A DNA stretch of 64,000 bases from an uncultured Blautia sp. (lineage in GTDB: Bacteria; Bacillota; Clostridia; Lachnospirales; Lachnospiraceae). Location: assembly GCA_934394545.1 (NCBI GenBank), contig CAKRRG010000003.1, positions 37,660 through 101,659 of the forward strand, given 5' to 3'. Every line of letters starts with the position of its first letter. Position 1 is the first letter of the stretch. The notes below the pieces were generated by a model that saw only the letters and a list, made by a program, of their open reading frames with translations, was not told where the DNA came from and did no database searches. This document shows, one piece after another, positions 17,301 to 25,638 of this stretch. Made by a program: the position numbers and the translations under genes.

Positions 17301-17876
17301 ACCATTGACTTCCAGCCTTCAGATGAAGAGGACCGTGAGGGCGGTGAGCCGGATGAGACTAAGGTAAGAGATAATCAGAAGGTTATCATCGGAGGAATGA
17401 TCACTGAAAAAAATGTGAAATATACCAAGACGAATAAAGTTATGGCATTTCTTACGCTGGAGGATCTCCTTGGAACGGTGGAGGTTATGGTTTTTCCCAG
17501 AGACTATGAGAAATGGCAGAGCATGATAAACGAAGATGCCCGGGTATTTATCCAGGGCCGTGTATCTGCAGAGGATGACAAGGCCAGTAAGCTGATCCTG
17601 GAAAAAGTCCGTGCTTTTTCCGATATGCCAAGAGAACTCTGGATCCAGTTTGAGAGTAAGAGCGACTACAGCCAGAAAGAAAAAGACCTGTTAGAAGACC
17701 TGCGGAAATCCCAGGGAACGGACAGTGTTGTCATCTATCTGAAAGACGTAAAAGCCATGAAAAAACTATCTGCTGCATACCATGTAAATCTGCAGGATGA
17801 CTGGCTTTGCCAGATGATGAAAAAATATGGTGAGAACAATGTTAAAGTAGTGGAAAAAGTCTTGAAAAACCTTTGA
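14376..17876 (+). CDS. dnaE: DNA polymerase III alpha subunit
   Basis: A 1,166-residue replicative polymerase catalytic subunit. The N-terminal PHP domain starts FTHLHVHTEYSLLDGSNKIK (residues 3-22). The polymerase core has GPGRGSAAGS (near residue 352) and the catalytic Asp triad in MPDIDVDFGF near 395-404. A helix-hairpin-helix region and a C-terminal OB fold (KVIIGGMITEKNVKYTKTNK) follow. This is the DnaE1-like type, not PolC. Length is usual for clostridial DnaE. It sits between cvfB and pfkA, 105 bp before the chosen pfkA start, with no terminator between, consistent with the conserved dnaE-pfkA linkage in Firmicutes. Confidence 0.97.
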   Translation: MAFTHLHVHTEYSLLDGSNKIKEYVARVKELGMDSAAITDHGVMYGVIDFYRAARAAGINPILGCEVYVAPGSRFDREIGSGDDRYYHLVLLAENNQGYQNLMKIVSKSFKEGFYYKPRVDLELLREYHEGLIALSACLAGEVARYLNRGMYQDAKKAALRYQEIFGEGNFFLELQDHGIPEQQNVNQQLLRMHQETGINLVATNDVHYTYKEDADPHDILLCLQTGKKLSDTDRMRYEGGQYYVKSEEEMAELFPYALEALENTHKIAQRCHVEIEFGVTKLPRFDVPDGYTSWEYLNKLCFEGLERLYDPVTPELRERLEYELNTIKNMGYVDYFLIVWDFIHYARNNGIEVGPGRGSAAGSIVAYTLGITLLDPIKYDLLFERFLNPERVSMPDIDVDFGFERRQEVIDYVVRKYGKDCVVQIVTFGTLAARGVIRDVGRVLDMPYAQVDSIAKMVPAKIPNVKLVTIDKAMEVNPELKKAYDEQPDVHYLIDMAKRLEGLPRHTSMHAAGVVISQKDVSEYVPLSRAQDGTIVTQFVMTTLEELGLLKMDFLGLRTLTVINNAVKNVKKNYGISLDMQKIDYNDQKVLDSLGTGRTDGVFQLESGGMKGFMKELKPHSLEDVIAGISLYRPGPMDFIPQYIRGKNRPDTIHYDCPQLEPILKATHGCIVYQEQVMQIVQSLAGFTLGRSDLLRRAMSKKKLSVMEKERQAFVYGNEEEGVPGCIKNGIDEKIANKIYDEMIDFAQYAFNKSHAAAYAYVTYQTAFLKYYYPVEYMAALMTSVIDKPAKVAEYIQVCRQMNIPILPPDINKGEYGFSVSGNSILYALSAIKSVGRPVIEAIVAERKEHGEYFSMKNFIERNIEAVNKRAIENFIKAGALDCLEGNRHQKMIVFGRIVDDISRNKKQSMAGQLSLFDIADEEDKKEFEIRMPNLEEYDKETILAYEKEVLGIYLSGHPLDRYRTIMEKMITARTIDFQPSDEEDREGGEPDETKVRDNQKVIIGGMITEKNVKYTKTNKVMAFLTLEDLLGTVEVMVFPRDYEKWQSMINEDARVFIQGRVSAEDDKASKLILEKVRAFSDMPRELWIQFESKSDYSQKEKDLLEDLRKSQGTDSVVIYLKDVKAMKKLSAAYHVNLQDDWLCQMMKKYGENNVKVVEKVLKNL

Positions 17877-17981
17877 AAATGCTATAAACTAATGCTGAAT
17901 ATGTGTATAGAAAAACGAGAGCGTTTCTACCAGAAAATGGAGGCACAGCTCCCGGCGAATCATAAGATGGAGGAGATTATT

Positions 17982-18971
17982 ATGGCAGAAAACAAAATTA
18001 AGACCATTGGTGTCCTTACCAGCGGTGGGGACGCACCTGGAATGAATGCTGCAATCCGCGCAGTTGTAAGACGTGGACTTTCCAGCGGACTTAAAGTAAA
18101 AGGAATTCAGAAGGGCTATAACGGTCTTTTAAATGAAGAAATCATTGACATGACAGCAAGAGATGTATCTGACACCATTGAGCGTGGAGGTACTATTCTT
18201 TATACTGCAAGATGTGCTGAGTTCCGTACAGCAGAAGGACAGCAGCGTGGTGCAGAGATCTGCCGCAAGCATGGTATTGACGGACTTGTTGTAATCGGTG
18301 GAGACGGTTCCTTTGCCGGAGCACAGAAGCTTGCGAATCTTGGAATTAATACAATTGGTATTCCTGGAACCATCGACCTTGATATTGCATGTACAGAGTA
18401 TACCATTGGTTTTGATACAGCTGTTAACACTGCTATGGAAGCAATTGATAAGGTACGTGATACCTCTACTTCTCATGAGAGATGCAGTATCATCGAGGTT
18501 ATGGGACGTGGAGCAGGATGGCTGGCACTTTGGTGTGGTATTGCCAATGGAGCCGAGGATGTTCTGATCCCTGAGAAATATGATTATGATGAGCAGAAGC
18601 TGATCAATAATATTATTGAGAGCCGTAAGATGGGCAAGAAGCATCATATCATCATCAATGCAGAGGGTATCGGTCATTCACAGGCTATGGCAACCCGTAT
18701 TGAGGCTGCTACAGGAATTGAGACACGTGCTACGATCCTTGGTCACATGCAGCGTGGTGGAAGTCCTACATGTAAGGACCGTGTATACGCATCTATGATG
18801 GGGGCTATGGCAGTAGACCTTCTTCTTCAGGGCAAGAAGAGCCGCGTTGTTGGATATCGTCATGGAGATTTCGTTGATTTCGATATTAACGAAGCTCTTG
18901 CAATGGAGAAATGCGTAACTCCGTATATGTGGGAGGTTTGCGAATCCCTTTCCCATAACTACAGGAAATAA
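17982..18971 (+). CDS. pfkA: ATP-dependent 6-phosphofructokinase
   Basis: A 329-residue glycolytic enzyme converting fructose-6-phosphate to fructose-1,6-bisphosphate. Motifs: GVLTSGGDAPGMNAAIRAVV at residues 10-29 (ATP site), GGDGSFAGA (about 105), the catalytic GIPGTIDLDI (about 125-134, with IDLD in place of the common IDND), MGRGAGWLA and GHMQRGGSP. The open frame extends 30 codons upstream, but GGAGGAG seven bases before the ATG at 17982 and family length (about 320) decide the start. Linked to dnaE and followed after 41 bp by ktrB. Confidence 0.95.
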   Translation: MAENKIKTIGVLTSGGDAPGMNAAIRAVVRRGLSSGLKVKGIQKGYNGLLNEEIIDMTARDVSDTIERGGTILYTARCAEFRTAEGQQRGAEICRKHGIDGLVVIGGDGSFAGAQKLANLGINTIGIPGTIDLDIACTEYTIGFDTAVNTAMEAIDKVRDTSTSHERCSIIEVMGRGAGWLALWCGIANGAEDVLIPEKYDYDEQKLINNIIESRKMGKKHHIIINAEGIGHSQAMATRIEAATGIETRATILGHMQRGGSPTCKDRVYASMMGAMAVDLLLQGKKSRVVGYRHGDFVDFDINEALAMEKCVTPYMWEVCESLSHNYRK

Positions 18972-19012
18972 AGCAACCATTTCACAGATAAAGAGAAACA
19001 TAAAGGAATACT

Positions 19013-20404
19013 ATGTTTATTCAAAATCTGAAATATAAATTGCATAAACTGAATACAGCACAAATAATTACCCTCAGCTTTGCGGGGGTAATTTTTGTAG
19101 GAGGACTGATTTTGTGGCTGCCCTTCTGTACAGCAGCAGGACAGACCACTTCGTTCTCAGACGCTATGTTTACCGCGACCACCTGCGTGTGTGTAACCGG
19201 TCTTGTGACTGTGGTCACAGCAACGCACTGGAGTCTGATCGGTAAGCTTGTGATCCTTCTGCTTATACAGATCGGCGGCATCGGTCTGATTGCTCTTGCC
19301 AGTATTATTTTTATCTCATTGAATAAGAAGATCAGTCTGAGGAATCGGCGGATGATTCAGGAATCCTATAATCTGGAGCAGATGTCCGGGCTGGTAATCA
19401 TAGTAAGAAAGGTAATACTTTGCGTATTTGCCGCAGAGGGAATCGGAGCTTTTTGTTACGCTTTTTGCTTTGTTCCCAGATTCGGTCTTGTGAAAGGACT
19501 TGCACAGTCTGTATTTACAGCAGTTTCCGCATTCTGCAATGCAGGAATCGATCTTCTTGGAGAGAACAGCCTGGCTGATTATGTGACCAATCCCTTGCTG
19601 AATTTTACAACCATGGGCCTGATCATTGCTTCCGGACTTGGTTTTAACGTGTGGTGGGATCTTGGAAAAAGAATAAAAATGGTTTTTCAGAAGAAGCTTT
19701 CTTTTCACAGATTTTTCAGGACACTTCGTCTGCAAAGCAAGCTTGTATTGACTACAACTGCCATTTTGCTGGCAGGAGGAACTGTTTTTATCTTTCTTTT
19801 TGAGCATAACAATCCAGACACTTTAGGGAAATTATCCTTTGGACAGAAGGTGATGGCTGCAGCTTTTCAGTCTGTAACCACAAGGACTGCCGGATTTTTT
19901 ACAGTTGATCAGGGGGCGCTGACCAGCGGAAGCGTTATGCTCTGTCTGTTTTTTATGGTAGTAGGCGGCTCTCCTATGGGAACAGCGGGCGGTGTGAAAA
20001 CCACCACGCTTGCGGTGTTGGTACTGAGCATTGTTGCCAATCTTCGTGGAAAAAAGGATGTAGAAGCTTATGGAAGAAAAATCCGCAGCAGCTATATCCG
20101 TTCAGCTCTGGTTGTTGCCGGAATGGCAGCAGGAGTGTTATTTGTTTCCGTGCTGGCTCTTTTTGCAGTTATGCCGGAAGCACCTTTTGTGGATGTAATA
20201 TATGAGCTTACCTCTGCAGTAGGAACGGTAGGTTTATCCAGAGGACTGACAGCAGCCTTAAATACACCAGCTAAGTGGATCGTTATTTTTACTATGTATC
20301 TTGGCAGGATCGGCCCGCTGACACTGGGTGCAGCTGTTGTATCACGTGCACAGAAGCGTACGAAGGACGTACATCTGGCAGAAGAGAATATTATGATAGG
20401 ATGA
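19013..20404 (+). CDS. ktrB: Potassium uptake protein, TrkH/KtrB family
   Basis: A 463-residue membrane protein with the fourfold membrane-pore-membrane repeat of TrkH/KtrB. The four pore loops are visible: TTCVCVTGL (about residue 57), SAFCNAGIDLLG (about 175), TTRTAGFFTV (about 292) and SAVGTVGLSRGLT (about 402). Each has the conserved filter glycine. The preceding AAAGGAATACT gives a moderate ribosome-binding site. It is the translocating subunit; the RCK partner KtrA follows 28 bp downstream. Sodium coupling is known for KtrB relatives but not testable here. Confidence 0.93.
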   Translation: MFIQNLKYKLHKLNTAQIITLSFAGVIFVGGLILWLPFCTAAGQTTSFSDAMFTATTCVCVTGLVTVVTATHWSLIGKLVILLLIQIGGIGLIALASIIFISLNKKISLRNRRMIQESYNLEQMSGLVIIVRKVILCVFAAEGIGAFCYAFCFVPRFGLVKGLAQSVFTAVSAFCNAGIDLLGENSLADYVTNPLLNFTTMGLIIASGLGFNVWWDLGKRIKMVFQKKLSFHRFFRTLRLQSKLVLTTTAILLAGGTVFIFLFEHNNPDTLGKLSFGQKVMAAAFQSVTTRTAGFFTVDQGALTSGSVMLCLFFMVVGGSPMGTAGGVKTTTLAVLVLSIVANLRGKKDVEAYGRKIRSSYIRSALVVAGMAAGVLFVSVLALFAVMPEAPFVDVIYELTSAVGTVGLSRGLTAALNTPAKWIVIFTMYLGRIGPLTLGAAVVSRAQKRTKDVHLAEENIMIG

Positions 20405-20432
20405 GAATTGCGGGAGCATAGAGGAGATTACA

Positions 20433-21089
20433 ATGAGTGGAAAATCCTTTGCAATCATTGGTCTTGGGCAGTTTGGAATGACCCTGGCGAAAGAGCTTGC
20501 AGATGCAGATTATGATGTTTTGGCAATTGATGATAAAGATGAGAATATTCAGGAAGTTGCGGATATTGTCACATATGCCGTACGTGCAGATGTGCGGGAA
20601 CCGGGAATATTGAAATCCCTGGGAGTGCAGAATGTAGATGTTGCAATTATTGCGGTAGCAGAGAATATGGAAGCAAGTATTACAGCTACCATGCAGGTGA
20701 AGGATCTGGGCGTTAAGCTTATTCTGGCTAAGGCAATGAATTCCCTTCATGGCCGGATCCTGGAAAAGATTGGCGCAGATCAGGTGATTTATCCGGAGCG
20801 TTCTATGGGTGTCCGTGTTGCCCGTAATTTTACAGCCTGCGGTTTTGAAGATGTGTTTGAGCTTTCCACAGAATTTAGTATGGCTGAGTTTCACATTCCG
20901 GCAGACTGGGTAGGAAAAAGCCTTGCAGAGACCGGAGCCCGTGAAAAATATCATATTAACGTAGTTGCTGTGAAGCAGGGGGATGTAGTGAATGTGAATC
21001 TGAACCCTGCCGAGAAGCTGAAAGCTGGCTGTATTCTGGTTGCAGTGGGCCGGAATGAGGATTTGAATCAATTCAGGAAGCCGCTGTAA
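20433..21089 (+). CDS. ktrA: Potassium uptake regulatory subunit, KtrA/TrkA-N family
   Basis: A 218-residue cytoplasmic protein with one RCK_N domain (SFAIIGLGQFGMTLAKELAD, residues 4-23, the nucleotide-binding GxGxxG) and one RCK_C domain (about 140-218, NVVAVKQGDVVNVNL). It binds ATP/ADP or NAD(H) and gates KtrB. Length is normal for KtrA. It is directly downstream of ktrB, forming a complete Ktr system for potassium homeostasis and osmotic adaptation. A GAGGAG-like site precedes the ATG. Confidence 0.93.
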   Translation: MSGKSFAIIGLGQFGMTLAKELADADYDVLAIDDKDENIQEVADIVTYAVRADVREPGILKSLGVQNVDVAIIAVAENMEASITATMQVKDLGVKLILAKAMNSLHGRILEKIGADQVIYPERSMGVRVARNFTACGFEDVFELSTEFSMAEFHIPADWVGKSLAETGAREKYHINVVAVKQGDVVNVNLNPAEKLKAGCILVAVGRNEDLNQFRKPL

Positions 21090-21102
21090 CAGGAGGAGAT
21101 TT

Positions 21103-21885
21103 ATGATAACCAGTGCGAACAATACACAGGTAAAGAATATCATACAGTTAAATCAGAAAGCCAAGGCTCGCAGAGAACAGGGTTTATTTGTGGCTGAGGG
21201 ACGGAAGATGTTCGGGGAGGCTCCAAAGGATTGGATATCCAAGGTTTATGTGACGGAGTCATTAACCGGGGATGCATCCTTCATGGAGCAGGTTCTGACA
21301 CTTCCGGAAGAAAAAAGAGAAATCGTAGCGGACAATGTTTTCCGCCAGATGTGTGATACCAAGACTCCCCAGGGAGTGCTTACAGTTCTGAAGAAGCCGG
21401 TGTGGACTATGGAAGATATCCTGAAAGAGGACGCACCGCTGGTAATGGTTCTGGAGGATCTCCAGGATCCGGGAAATGCAGGAACGATCTTCCGGACTGG
21501 CGAGGGCGCTGGAATTTCCGGTGTTTTCCTTACAAAGACCTGCGTAGACATTACGAATCCCAAGGTGATACGGTCCACAATGGGCTCTATTTACAGAATG
21601 CCTTTTCTATATGTGGAGGATGTGGTATCATTAAAAACAGAACTGGAGCAAAAAGGGATCCGTACCTTTGCTGCGCATCTGAGAGGGAAGAATTCCTATG
21701 ACCAGGAGTCTTATCAGGGTGGCACAGCATTTCTTATTGGAAATGAAGGGAACGGTTTGACAGAGGCAGCAGCAGAAGCCGCAGATTGTCTTATCCGGAT
21801 TCCTATGTGTGGACAGGTAGAATCCCTGAATGCGGCTATGGCTGCAGGTATTCTCATGTATGAGGCGGCAAGACAGAGACGGTAG
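21103..21885 (+). CDS. TrmH/SpoU family RNA 2'-O-methyltransferase
   Basis: A 260-residue SPOUT methyltransferase. An N-terminal substrate-binding domain (SANNTQVKNIIQLNQKAKAR, residues 3-22) is followed by the knotted catalytic domain with motif 1 LEDLQDPGNAGTIFRTGE (about 118-135), motif 2 LIGNEGNGL (about 210) and motif 3 IPMCGQVESLNAAMAAGIL (about 232-250). These bind S-adenosylmethionine. It methylates the ribose of an rRNA or tRNA nucleotide; the target is not predictable. It follows ktrA by 13 bp with an AGGAGG, so it belongs to the same transcript. Confidence 0.92.
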   Translation: MITSANNTQVKNIIQLNQKAKARREQGLFVAEGRKMFGEAPKDWISKVYVTESLTGDASFMEQVLTLPEEKREIVADNVFRQMCDTKTPQGVLTVLKKPVWTMEDILKEDAPLVMVLEDLQDPGNAGTIFRTGEGAGISGVFLTKTCVDITNPKVIRSTMGSIYRMPFLYVEDVVSLKTELEQKGIRTFAAHLRGKNSYDQESYQGGTAFLIGNEGNGLTEAAAEAADCLIRIPMCGQVESLNAAMAAGILMYEAARQRR

Positions 21886-21933
21886 GAATGAAACTTCCGT
21901 GGTGTGATCTGTCTGTCAGAAAGGGGGAGGCTT

Positions 21934-22395
21934 ATGGAACCTATCATATGGCTGGGAATCCTGGCTATGCTTCTGGTGATCGAGGGGCTTACCACGGCGC
22001 TGACAACCATCTGGTTTGCAGGAGGTGCACTGGCAGCAGCTATTGCAGCAGGCCTTGGGATGGGAATCGTGCCACAGCTTCTTCTGTTTTTCTGTGTTTC
22101 GCTGGTATTGTTGTTTTTTACAAGACCGGCAGCTCTGAAGCTTATGAGTAAGAACACGGAGAAAACAAACGTAGAGGGTTTTCTGGGGAAAAATGCTGTT
22201 GTTATCCAGGAGATCAACAATCTGGCCCAGAGCGGTCAGGTTCGCATCAATGATATTGAGTGGATGGCCCGGACATCTGATGACAGCGTAATAATTCCGG
22301 AAGGAACTGTGGTGGAGATTGAAGCAGTTCATGGGGTGAAACTGATCGTAAAATCAGTTGCTCCCAAGAAGCATGGTTCAGAATCTGAATCGTAA
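21934..22395 (+). CDS. NfeD-like membrane protein
   Basis: A 153-residue protein with two or three transmembrane segments (about residues 3-75) and a C-terminal OB-fold domain (about 90-145; GFLGKNAVVIQEINNLAQSG, EGTVVEIEAVHGVKLIVK). This is the short NfeD form, which pairs with SPFH/slipin proteins. The start at 21934 is chosen because GGGGGAGG lies just upstream; the frame opens ten codons earlier. The slipin gene follows after 26 bp, giving the classic NfeD-stomatin operon thought to act in membrane quality control. Confidence 0.9.
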   Translation: MEPIIWLGILAMLLVIEGLTTALTTIWFAGGALAAAIAAGLGMGIVPQLLLFFCVSLVLLFFTRPAALKLMSKNTEKTNVEGFLGKNAVVIQEINNLAQSGQVRINDIEWMARTSDDSVIIPEGTVVEIEAVHGVKLIVKSVAPKKHGSESES

Positions 22396-22421
22396 ATCGA
22401 CTAAAAACAGGAGGCGTAAAT

Positions 22422-23363
22422 ATGGGAAGTGTGTTAGTTTTACTGATCGTCATTGTTCTGGTGTTGTGGATCCTGGCATCCTGCATCCGCGTTGTACCAC
22501 AGGCATATGCGATCGTACTTGAGCGTTTAGGCGCTTATCAGGCAACATGGGGAACCGGTGTGCATTTTAAACTTCCATTTGTTGAGCGCGTGGCAAGAAA
22601 GGTCAACCTGAAAGAGCAGGTTGTAGATTTTCCGCCTCAGCCGGTTATCACGAAAGATAACGTAACAATGCAGATCGATACGGTTGTATTTTTCCAGATT
22701 ACAGATCCGAAGCTTTACGCATATGGCGTTGAGAATCCGATCATGGCAATTGAGAATCTTTCCGCTACCACACTGCGTAATATTATCGGTGATATGGAGC
22801 TGGACGAGACTCTGACTTCCCGTGAGGTGATCAATACCAAGATGCGTGCCTCCCTTGATGTGGCTACCGACCCATGGGGAATCAAGGTAAACCGTGTAGA
22901 GCTTAAGAATATTATTCCTCCGGCGGCGATCCAGGAAGCAATGGAGAAGCAGATGAAGGCTGAGCGTGAGAGACGTGAGGCGATTCTGATCGCAGAAGGA
23001 GAGAAGAAATCTACCATTCTTGTTGCCGAGGGTAAAAAAGAATCTGCCATTCTTGATGCGGAGGCTGAGAAGCAGGCAGCCATTCTTCGTGCGGAAGCGC
23101 AGAAGGAGCGTATGATCAAAGAGGCAGAAGGTCAGGCTGAGGCAGTTCTGAAGGTTCAGAAGGCGAATGCAGAGGGTCTTCGCATGATCAAGGAAGCAGG
23201 CGCTGACAATGCGGTTCTTACACTGAAGAGCTTTGAGGCTCTTGCGAAGGTGGCAGACGGTAAATCTACCAAGATCATTATCCCATCTGAGATTCAGAAT
23301 CTTGCAGGTCTTGCGGCTTCCCTGAAAGAGGTTGTAGCAGAGGATAAAACTGAGGAGAAATAG
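22422..23363 (+). CDS. Slipin/stomatin-like SPFH protein (QmcA type)
   Basis: A 313-residue protein with an N-terminal transmembrane helix (VLLLIVIVLVLWILAS), an SPFH domain (residues about 25-190; VVPQAYAIVLERLGAYQATW, VFFQITDP) and a long Ala/Glu/Lys-rich coiled coil (about 190-260; repeated ILVAEGKKESAILDAEAEKQ). The coiled coil drives ring-like oligomers. The AGGAGG before the ATG is strong. Paired with the upstream NfeD protein; the two are expected to form a membrane complex. It is a different branch from the SPFH protein at 7-8 kb, which has a different topology and partner. Confidence 0.93.
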   Translation: MGSVLVLLIVIVLVLWILASCIRVVPQAYAIVLERLGAYQATWGTGVHFKLPFVERVARKVNLKEQVVDFPPQPVITKDNVTMQIDTVVFFQITDPKLYAYGVENPIMAIENLSATTLRNIIGDMELDETLTSREVINTKMRASLDVATDPWGIKVNRVELKNIIPPAAIQEAMEKQMKAERERREAILIAEGEKKSTILVAEGKKESAILDAEAEKQAAILRAEAQKERMIKEAEGQAEAVLKVQKANAEGLRMIKEAGADNAVLTLKSFEALAKVADGKSTKIIIPSEIQNLAGLAASLKEVVAEDKTEEK

Positions 23364-23390
23364 TTCAAACTATAAAAGAGGAGAATTGTT

Positions 23391-24389
23391 ATGAATTTAA
23401 AAGGCAGAAATTTTTTGACACTGAAAGACTTTACACCAGAGGAAATTCTGTATCTTCTTGATTTATCCGCTGATTTAAAGGCTAAGAAAAAAGCTGGTGA
23501 GCTTACGGAGTATTACAGGGGAAAGAATATTGCTCTGATTTTTGAGAAAACCAGCACCAGAACACGTTGTTCTTTCGAGGTTGCAGCTCATGATCTTGGA
23601 ATGGGAAGCACTTATCTGGATCCTACCGGTTCCCAGATCGGTAAGAAAGAGAGTATTGCAGATACCGCAAGGGTTCTTGGAAGAATGTATGATGGTATTG
23701 AGTACCGTGGATTTGGCCAGGAGGTTGTGGAAGAGCTTGGAAAATATGCAGGAGTTCCGGTATGGAATGGTCTGACAAATGAGTATCATCCTACACAGAT
23801 GCTGGCAGACATGCTTACTATCCGTGAGCATTTCGGATATCTGAAGGGGATCAAGCTGGTATATATGGGTGATGCCCGCTACAATATGGGTAATTCCCTG
23901 ATGGTAGCCTGTGCTAAGCTTGGAATGGATTTCGTAGCCTGCACAAGTAAGAAATATTTCCCAAATGATGAGTTAGTAGCTCAGTGTAAAGAGTACGCAG
24001 CACAGTCCGGTGCAACCATCACTCTTACAGAGGATGTAGAAGCCGGAACTAAGGACGCAGATGTAATTTATACAGACGTTTGGGTATCCATGGGTGAGCC
24101 GGATGCTGTATGGGAAGAGAGAATCCATGATCTTACCCCATACAAGGTAACCTCAGCAGTTATGAAGAACGCAGGAGAGAAGGCGATCTTCCTTCACTGT
24201 CTGCCTGCATTCCATGACCTGAAGACAAAGATCGGTAAAGAGATGGGCGAACGCTTCAACCTTACGGACATGGAAGTAACCGATGAAGTATTTGAGTCTC
24301 CGGCTTCTAAGGTATTCGATGAGGCTGAGAACCGTATGCATACAATTAAAGCAGTTATGGTTGCTACATTAGGAGAACCAGCGAAATGA
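23391..24389 (+). CDS. argF: Ornithine carbamoyltransferase
   Basis: A 332-residue enzyme making citrulline from ornithine and carbamoyl phosphate. Motifs: carbamoyl-phosphate site [12 protein letters not shown] (residues 52-63), HPTQMLADM (about 133) and ornithine-binding HCLPAFHD (about 269-276). Length and motifs match ArgF/ArcB. No other arginine gene is next to it, so whether it works in biosynthesis or in the arginine deiminase pathway cannot be decided. GAGGAG precedes the ATG. The stop overlaps the biotin ligase start as ATGA. It sits in an otherwise housekeeping operon, 27 bp after slipin. Confidence 0.95.
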   Translation: MNLKGRNFLTLKDFTPEEILYLLDLSADLKAKKKAGELTEYYRGKNIALIFEKTSTRTRCSFEVAAHDLGMGSTYLDPTGSQIGKKESIADTARVLGRMYDGIEYRGFGQEVVEELGKYAGVPVWNGLTNEYHPTQMLADMLTIREHFGYLKGIKLVYMGDARYNMGNSLMVACAKLGMDFVACTSKKYFPNDELVAQCKEYAAQSGATITLTEDVEAGTKDADVIYTDVWVSMGEPDAVWEERIHDLTPYKVTSAVMKNAGEKAIFLHCLPAFHDLKTKIGKEMGERFNLTDMEVTDEVFESPASKVFDEAENRMHTIKAVMVATLGEPAK

Positions 24390-25222
24390 TTTCGGATAAA
24401 GGATTACGTGAAGGTGCTGCAGCTGGCAGCACCTTTAACCAATATACAATTTCAAATGAAATACATACAAAATGGGCGGGCAAAACCGTCCATTTTGCAA
24501 GAGAAACAGATTCTACCAATTTGTGGATAAAGCGGCTGGCTAAGGAGGGTGCGCCGGAAGGAACTCTTGCTGTAGCAGAATTTCAGTCAGCGGGAAGAGG
24601 GCGTCTTGGCCGTTCCTGGGAAGTGCCGGAAGGAACCTCTGTTATGATGAGTATTCTTCTGAGACCGGAATTTGAGCCACAGTATGCGCCTACCCTTACT
24701 CTTGTAATGGGAATGGCAGTGGCGAAGGCGGTCAAGAACCTTGGCTTCGACGTAAGCATTAAATGGCCTAACGATGTGGTGGTTTCCCATAAGAAAATAT
24801 GCGGAATCCTTACGGAAATGGGAGTGCGCGATGGAAAAATCGACTATGCAGTCATCGGAGTGGGAATTAATGTAAATATTAAAGCATTTCCGGAGGAGAT
24901 GGCAGATAAGGCGACCTCTCTTTATCTGGAAAGCGGCAGGGAGTTCGAAAGAAGCCGGATTCCGGGGCTGGTGATGGAAGCCTTTGAAGAATATTATGAG
25001 AAATTTGCAGCAACCTGTGATCTTAGCGGATTGAAGGAGGAATATGAGAGCATTCTTGCCAATTATAATCAGCCTGTCAGGGTGCTTGCGAAGGAGCCAT
25101 ATGAAGGAATTGCCAGAGGAATCACAGACAGCGGTGAGCTGCTTGTGGAAAAAGAGGATGGAACCCTGGCAATTGTCAGTGCCGGTGAAGTCTCTGTGCG
25201 GGGCCTGTATAGCTATGTATAA
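24386..25222 (+). CDS. birA: Biotin-[acetyl-CoA-carboxylase] ligase
   Basis: A 278-residue biotin protein ligase that activates biotin to biotinyl-AMP and attaches it to carboxylase carrier domains. Visible: [15 protein letters not shown] (about residue 39), the biotin loop [14 protein letters not shown] (about 69-82), [17 protein letters not shown] (about 129-145) and a C-terminal SH3-like domain. The first 35 residues are too short for the DNA-binding winged helix of bifunctional BirA, so this is a ligase only, not a repressor. It overlaps argF by four bases. Confidence 0.92.
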   Translation: MISDKGLREGAAAGSTFNQYTISNEIHTKWAGKTVHFARETDSTNLWIKRLAKEGAPEGTLAVAEFQSAGRGRLGRSWEVPEGTSVMMSILLRPEFEPQYAPTLTLVMGMAVAKAVKNLGFDVSIKWPNDVVVSHKKICGILTEMGVRDGKIDYAVIGVGINVNIKAFPEEMADKATSLYLESGREFERSRIPGLVMEAFEEYYEKFAATCDLSGLKEEYESILANYNQPVRVLAKEPYEGIARGITDSGELLVEKEDGTLAIVSAGEVSVRGLYSYV

Positions 25223-25225
25223 GCC

Positions 25226-25267
25226 ATGAAGCAATAGGAATATAAATATGGAGCAATAGAAATAAAT
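25226..25267 (+). repeat. Short imperfect tandem repeat between birA and next gene
   Basis: ATGAAGCAATAGGAATATAA... (22 bp, 25226-25247) is followed directly by a similar 20-bp unit starting ATGGAGCAATAGAAATAA. No function is evident; it lies in the 62-bp gap before the next coding sequence. Confidence 0.6.
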
Positions 25268-25284
25268 AGGAAAGGTGTACTTAC

Positions 25285-25635
25285 ATGTATCAGGAAAATG
25301 TAGTATTATGTGGCGCCAGCGCCTATGAGCAGAAATATTATTTTAATAAAGATTTTGATTCACTGCCAGACCATGTGAAGAAGGAACTGCAGATCATGTG
25401 CGTTCTTTTTACAGAGGAGATTGGCGGAATTTTCACATTGGAATTTGACGATCATGGAAACCTTCAGTTTAAAACGGAGGCTACAGAAGCAGACGGATTT
25501 TATGATGATATTGGCGGCGCGCTGAAGATTAAGCAGCTGCGTGTGGAGAAGGAAGAGCTTCTGGAATCTCTGGAAATGTATTATCGTGTGTTTTTCCTTG
25601 GGGAAGATGTGGATAAAGAGAGTCTGGGAGAGTAA
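25285..25635 (+). CDS. Conserved small protein of unknown function
   Basis: A 116-residue soluble, acidic protein beginning MYQENVVLCGASAYEQKYYF. It has no signal peptide or membrane segment. Sequence features are an early Cys, a central beta-rich stretch (GGIFTLEFDDHGNLQFKTEA) and a helical C-terminus rich in Leu and Glu (IKQLRVEKEELLESLEMYY). It has an AGGAAAGGTG upstream and lies three bases before the Dus gene, so it is clearly in the same operon. I think it belongs to a DUF found in Lachnospiraceae, but I cannot confirm which, and I assign no function. Confidence 0.85.
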   Translation: MYQENVVLCGASAYEQKYYFNKDFDSLPDHVKKELQIMCVLFTEEIGGIFTLEFDDHGNLQFKTEATEADGFYDDIGGALKIKQLRVEKEELLESLEMYYRVFFLGEDVDKESLGE

Positions 25636-25638
25636 GCA

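Noticed and set aside
17892..17981. 30-codon N-terminal extension of phosphofructokinase
   Set aside because: It is absent from the family, and a strong GGAGGAG sits before the ATG at 17982.
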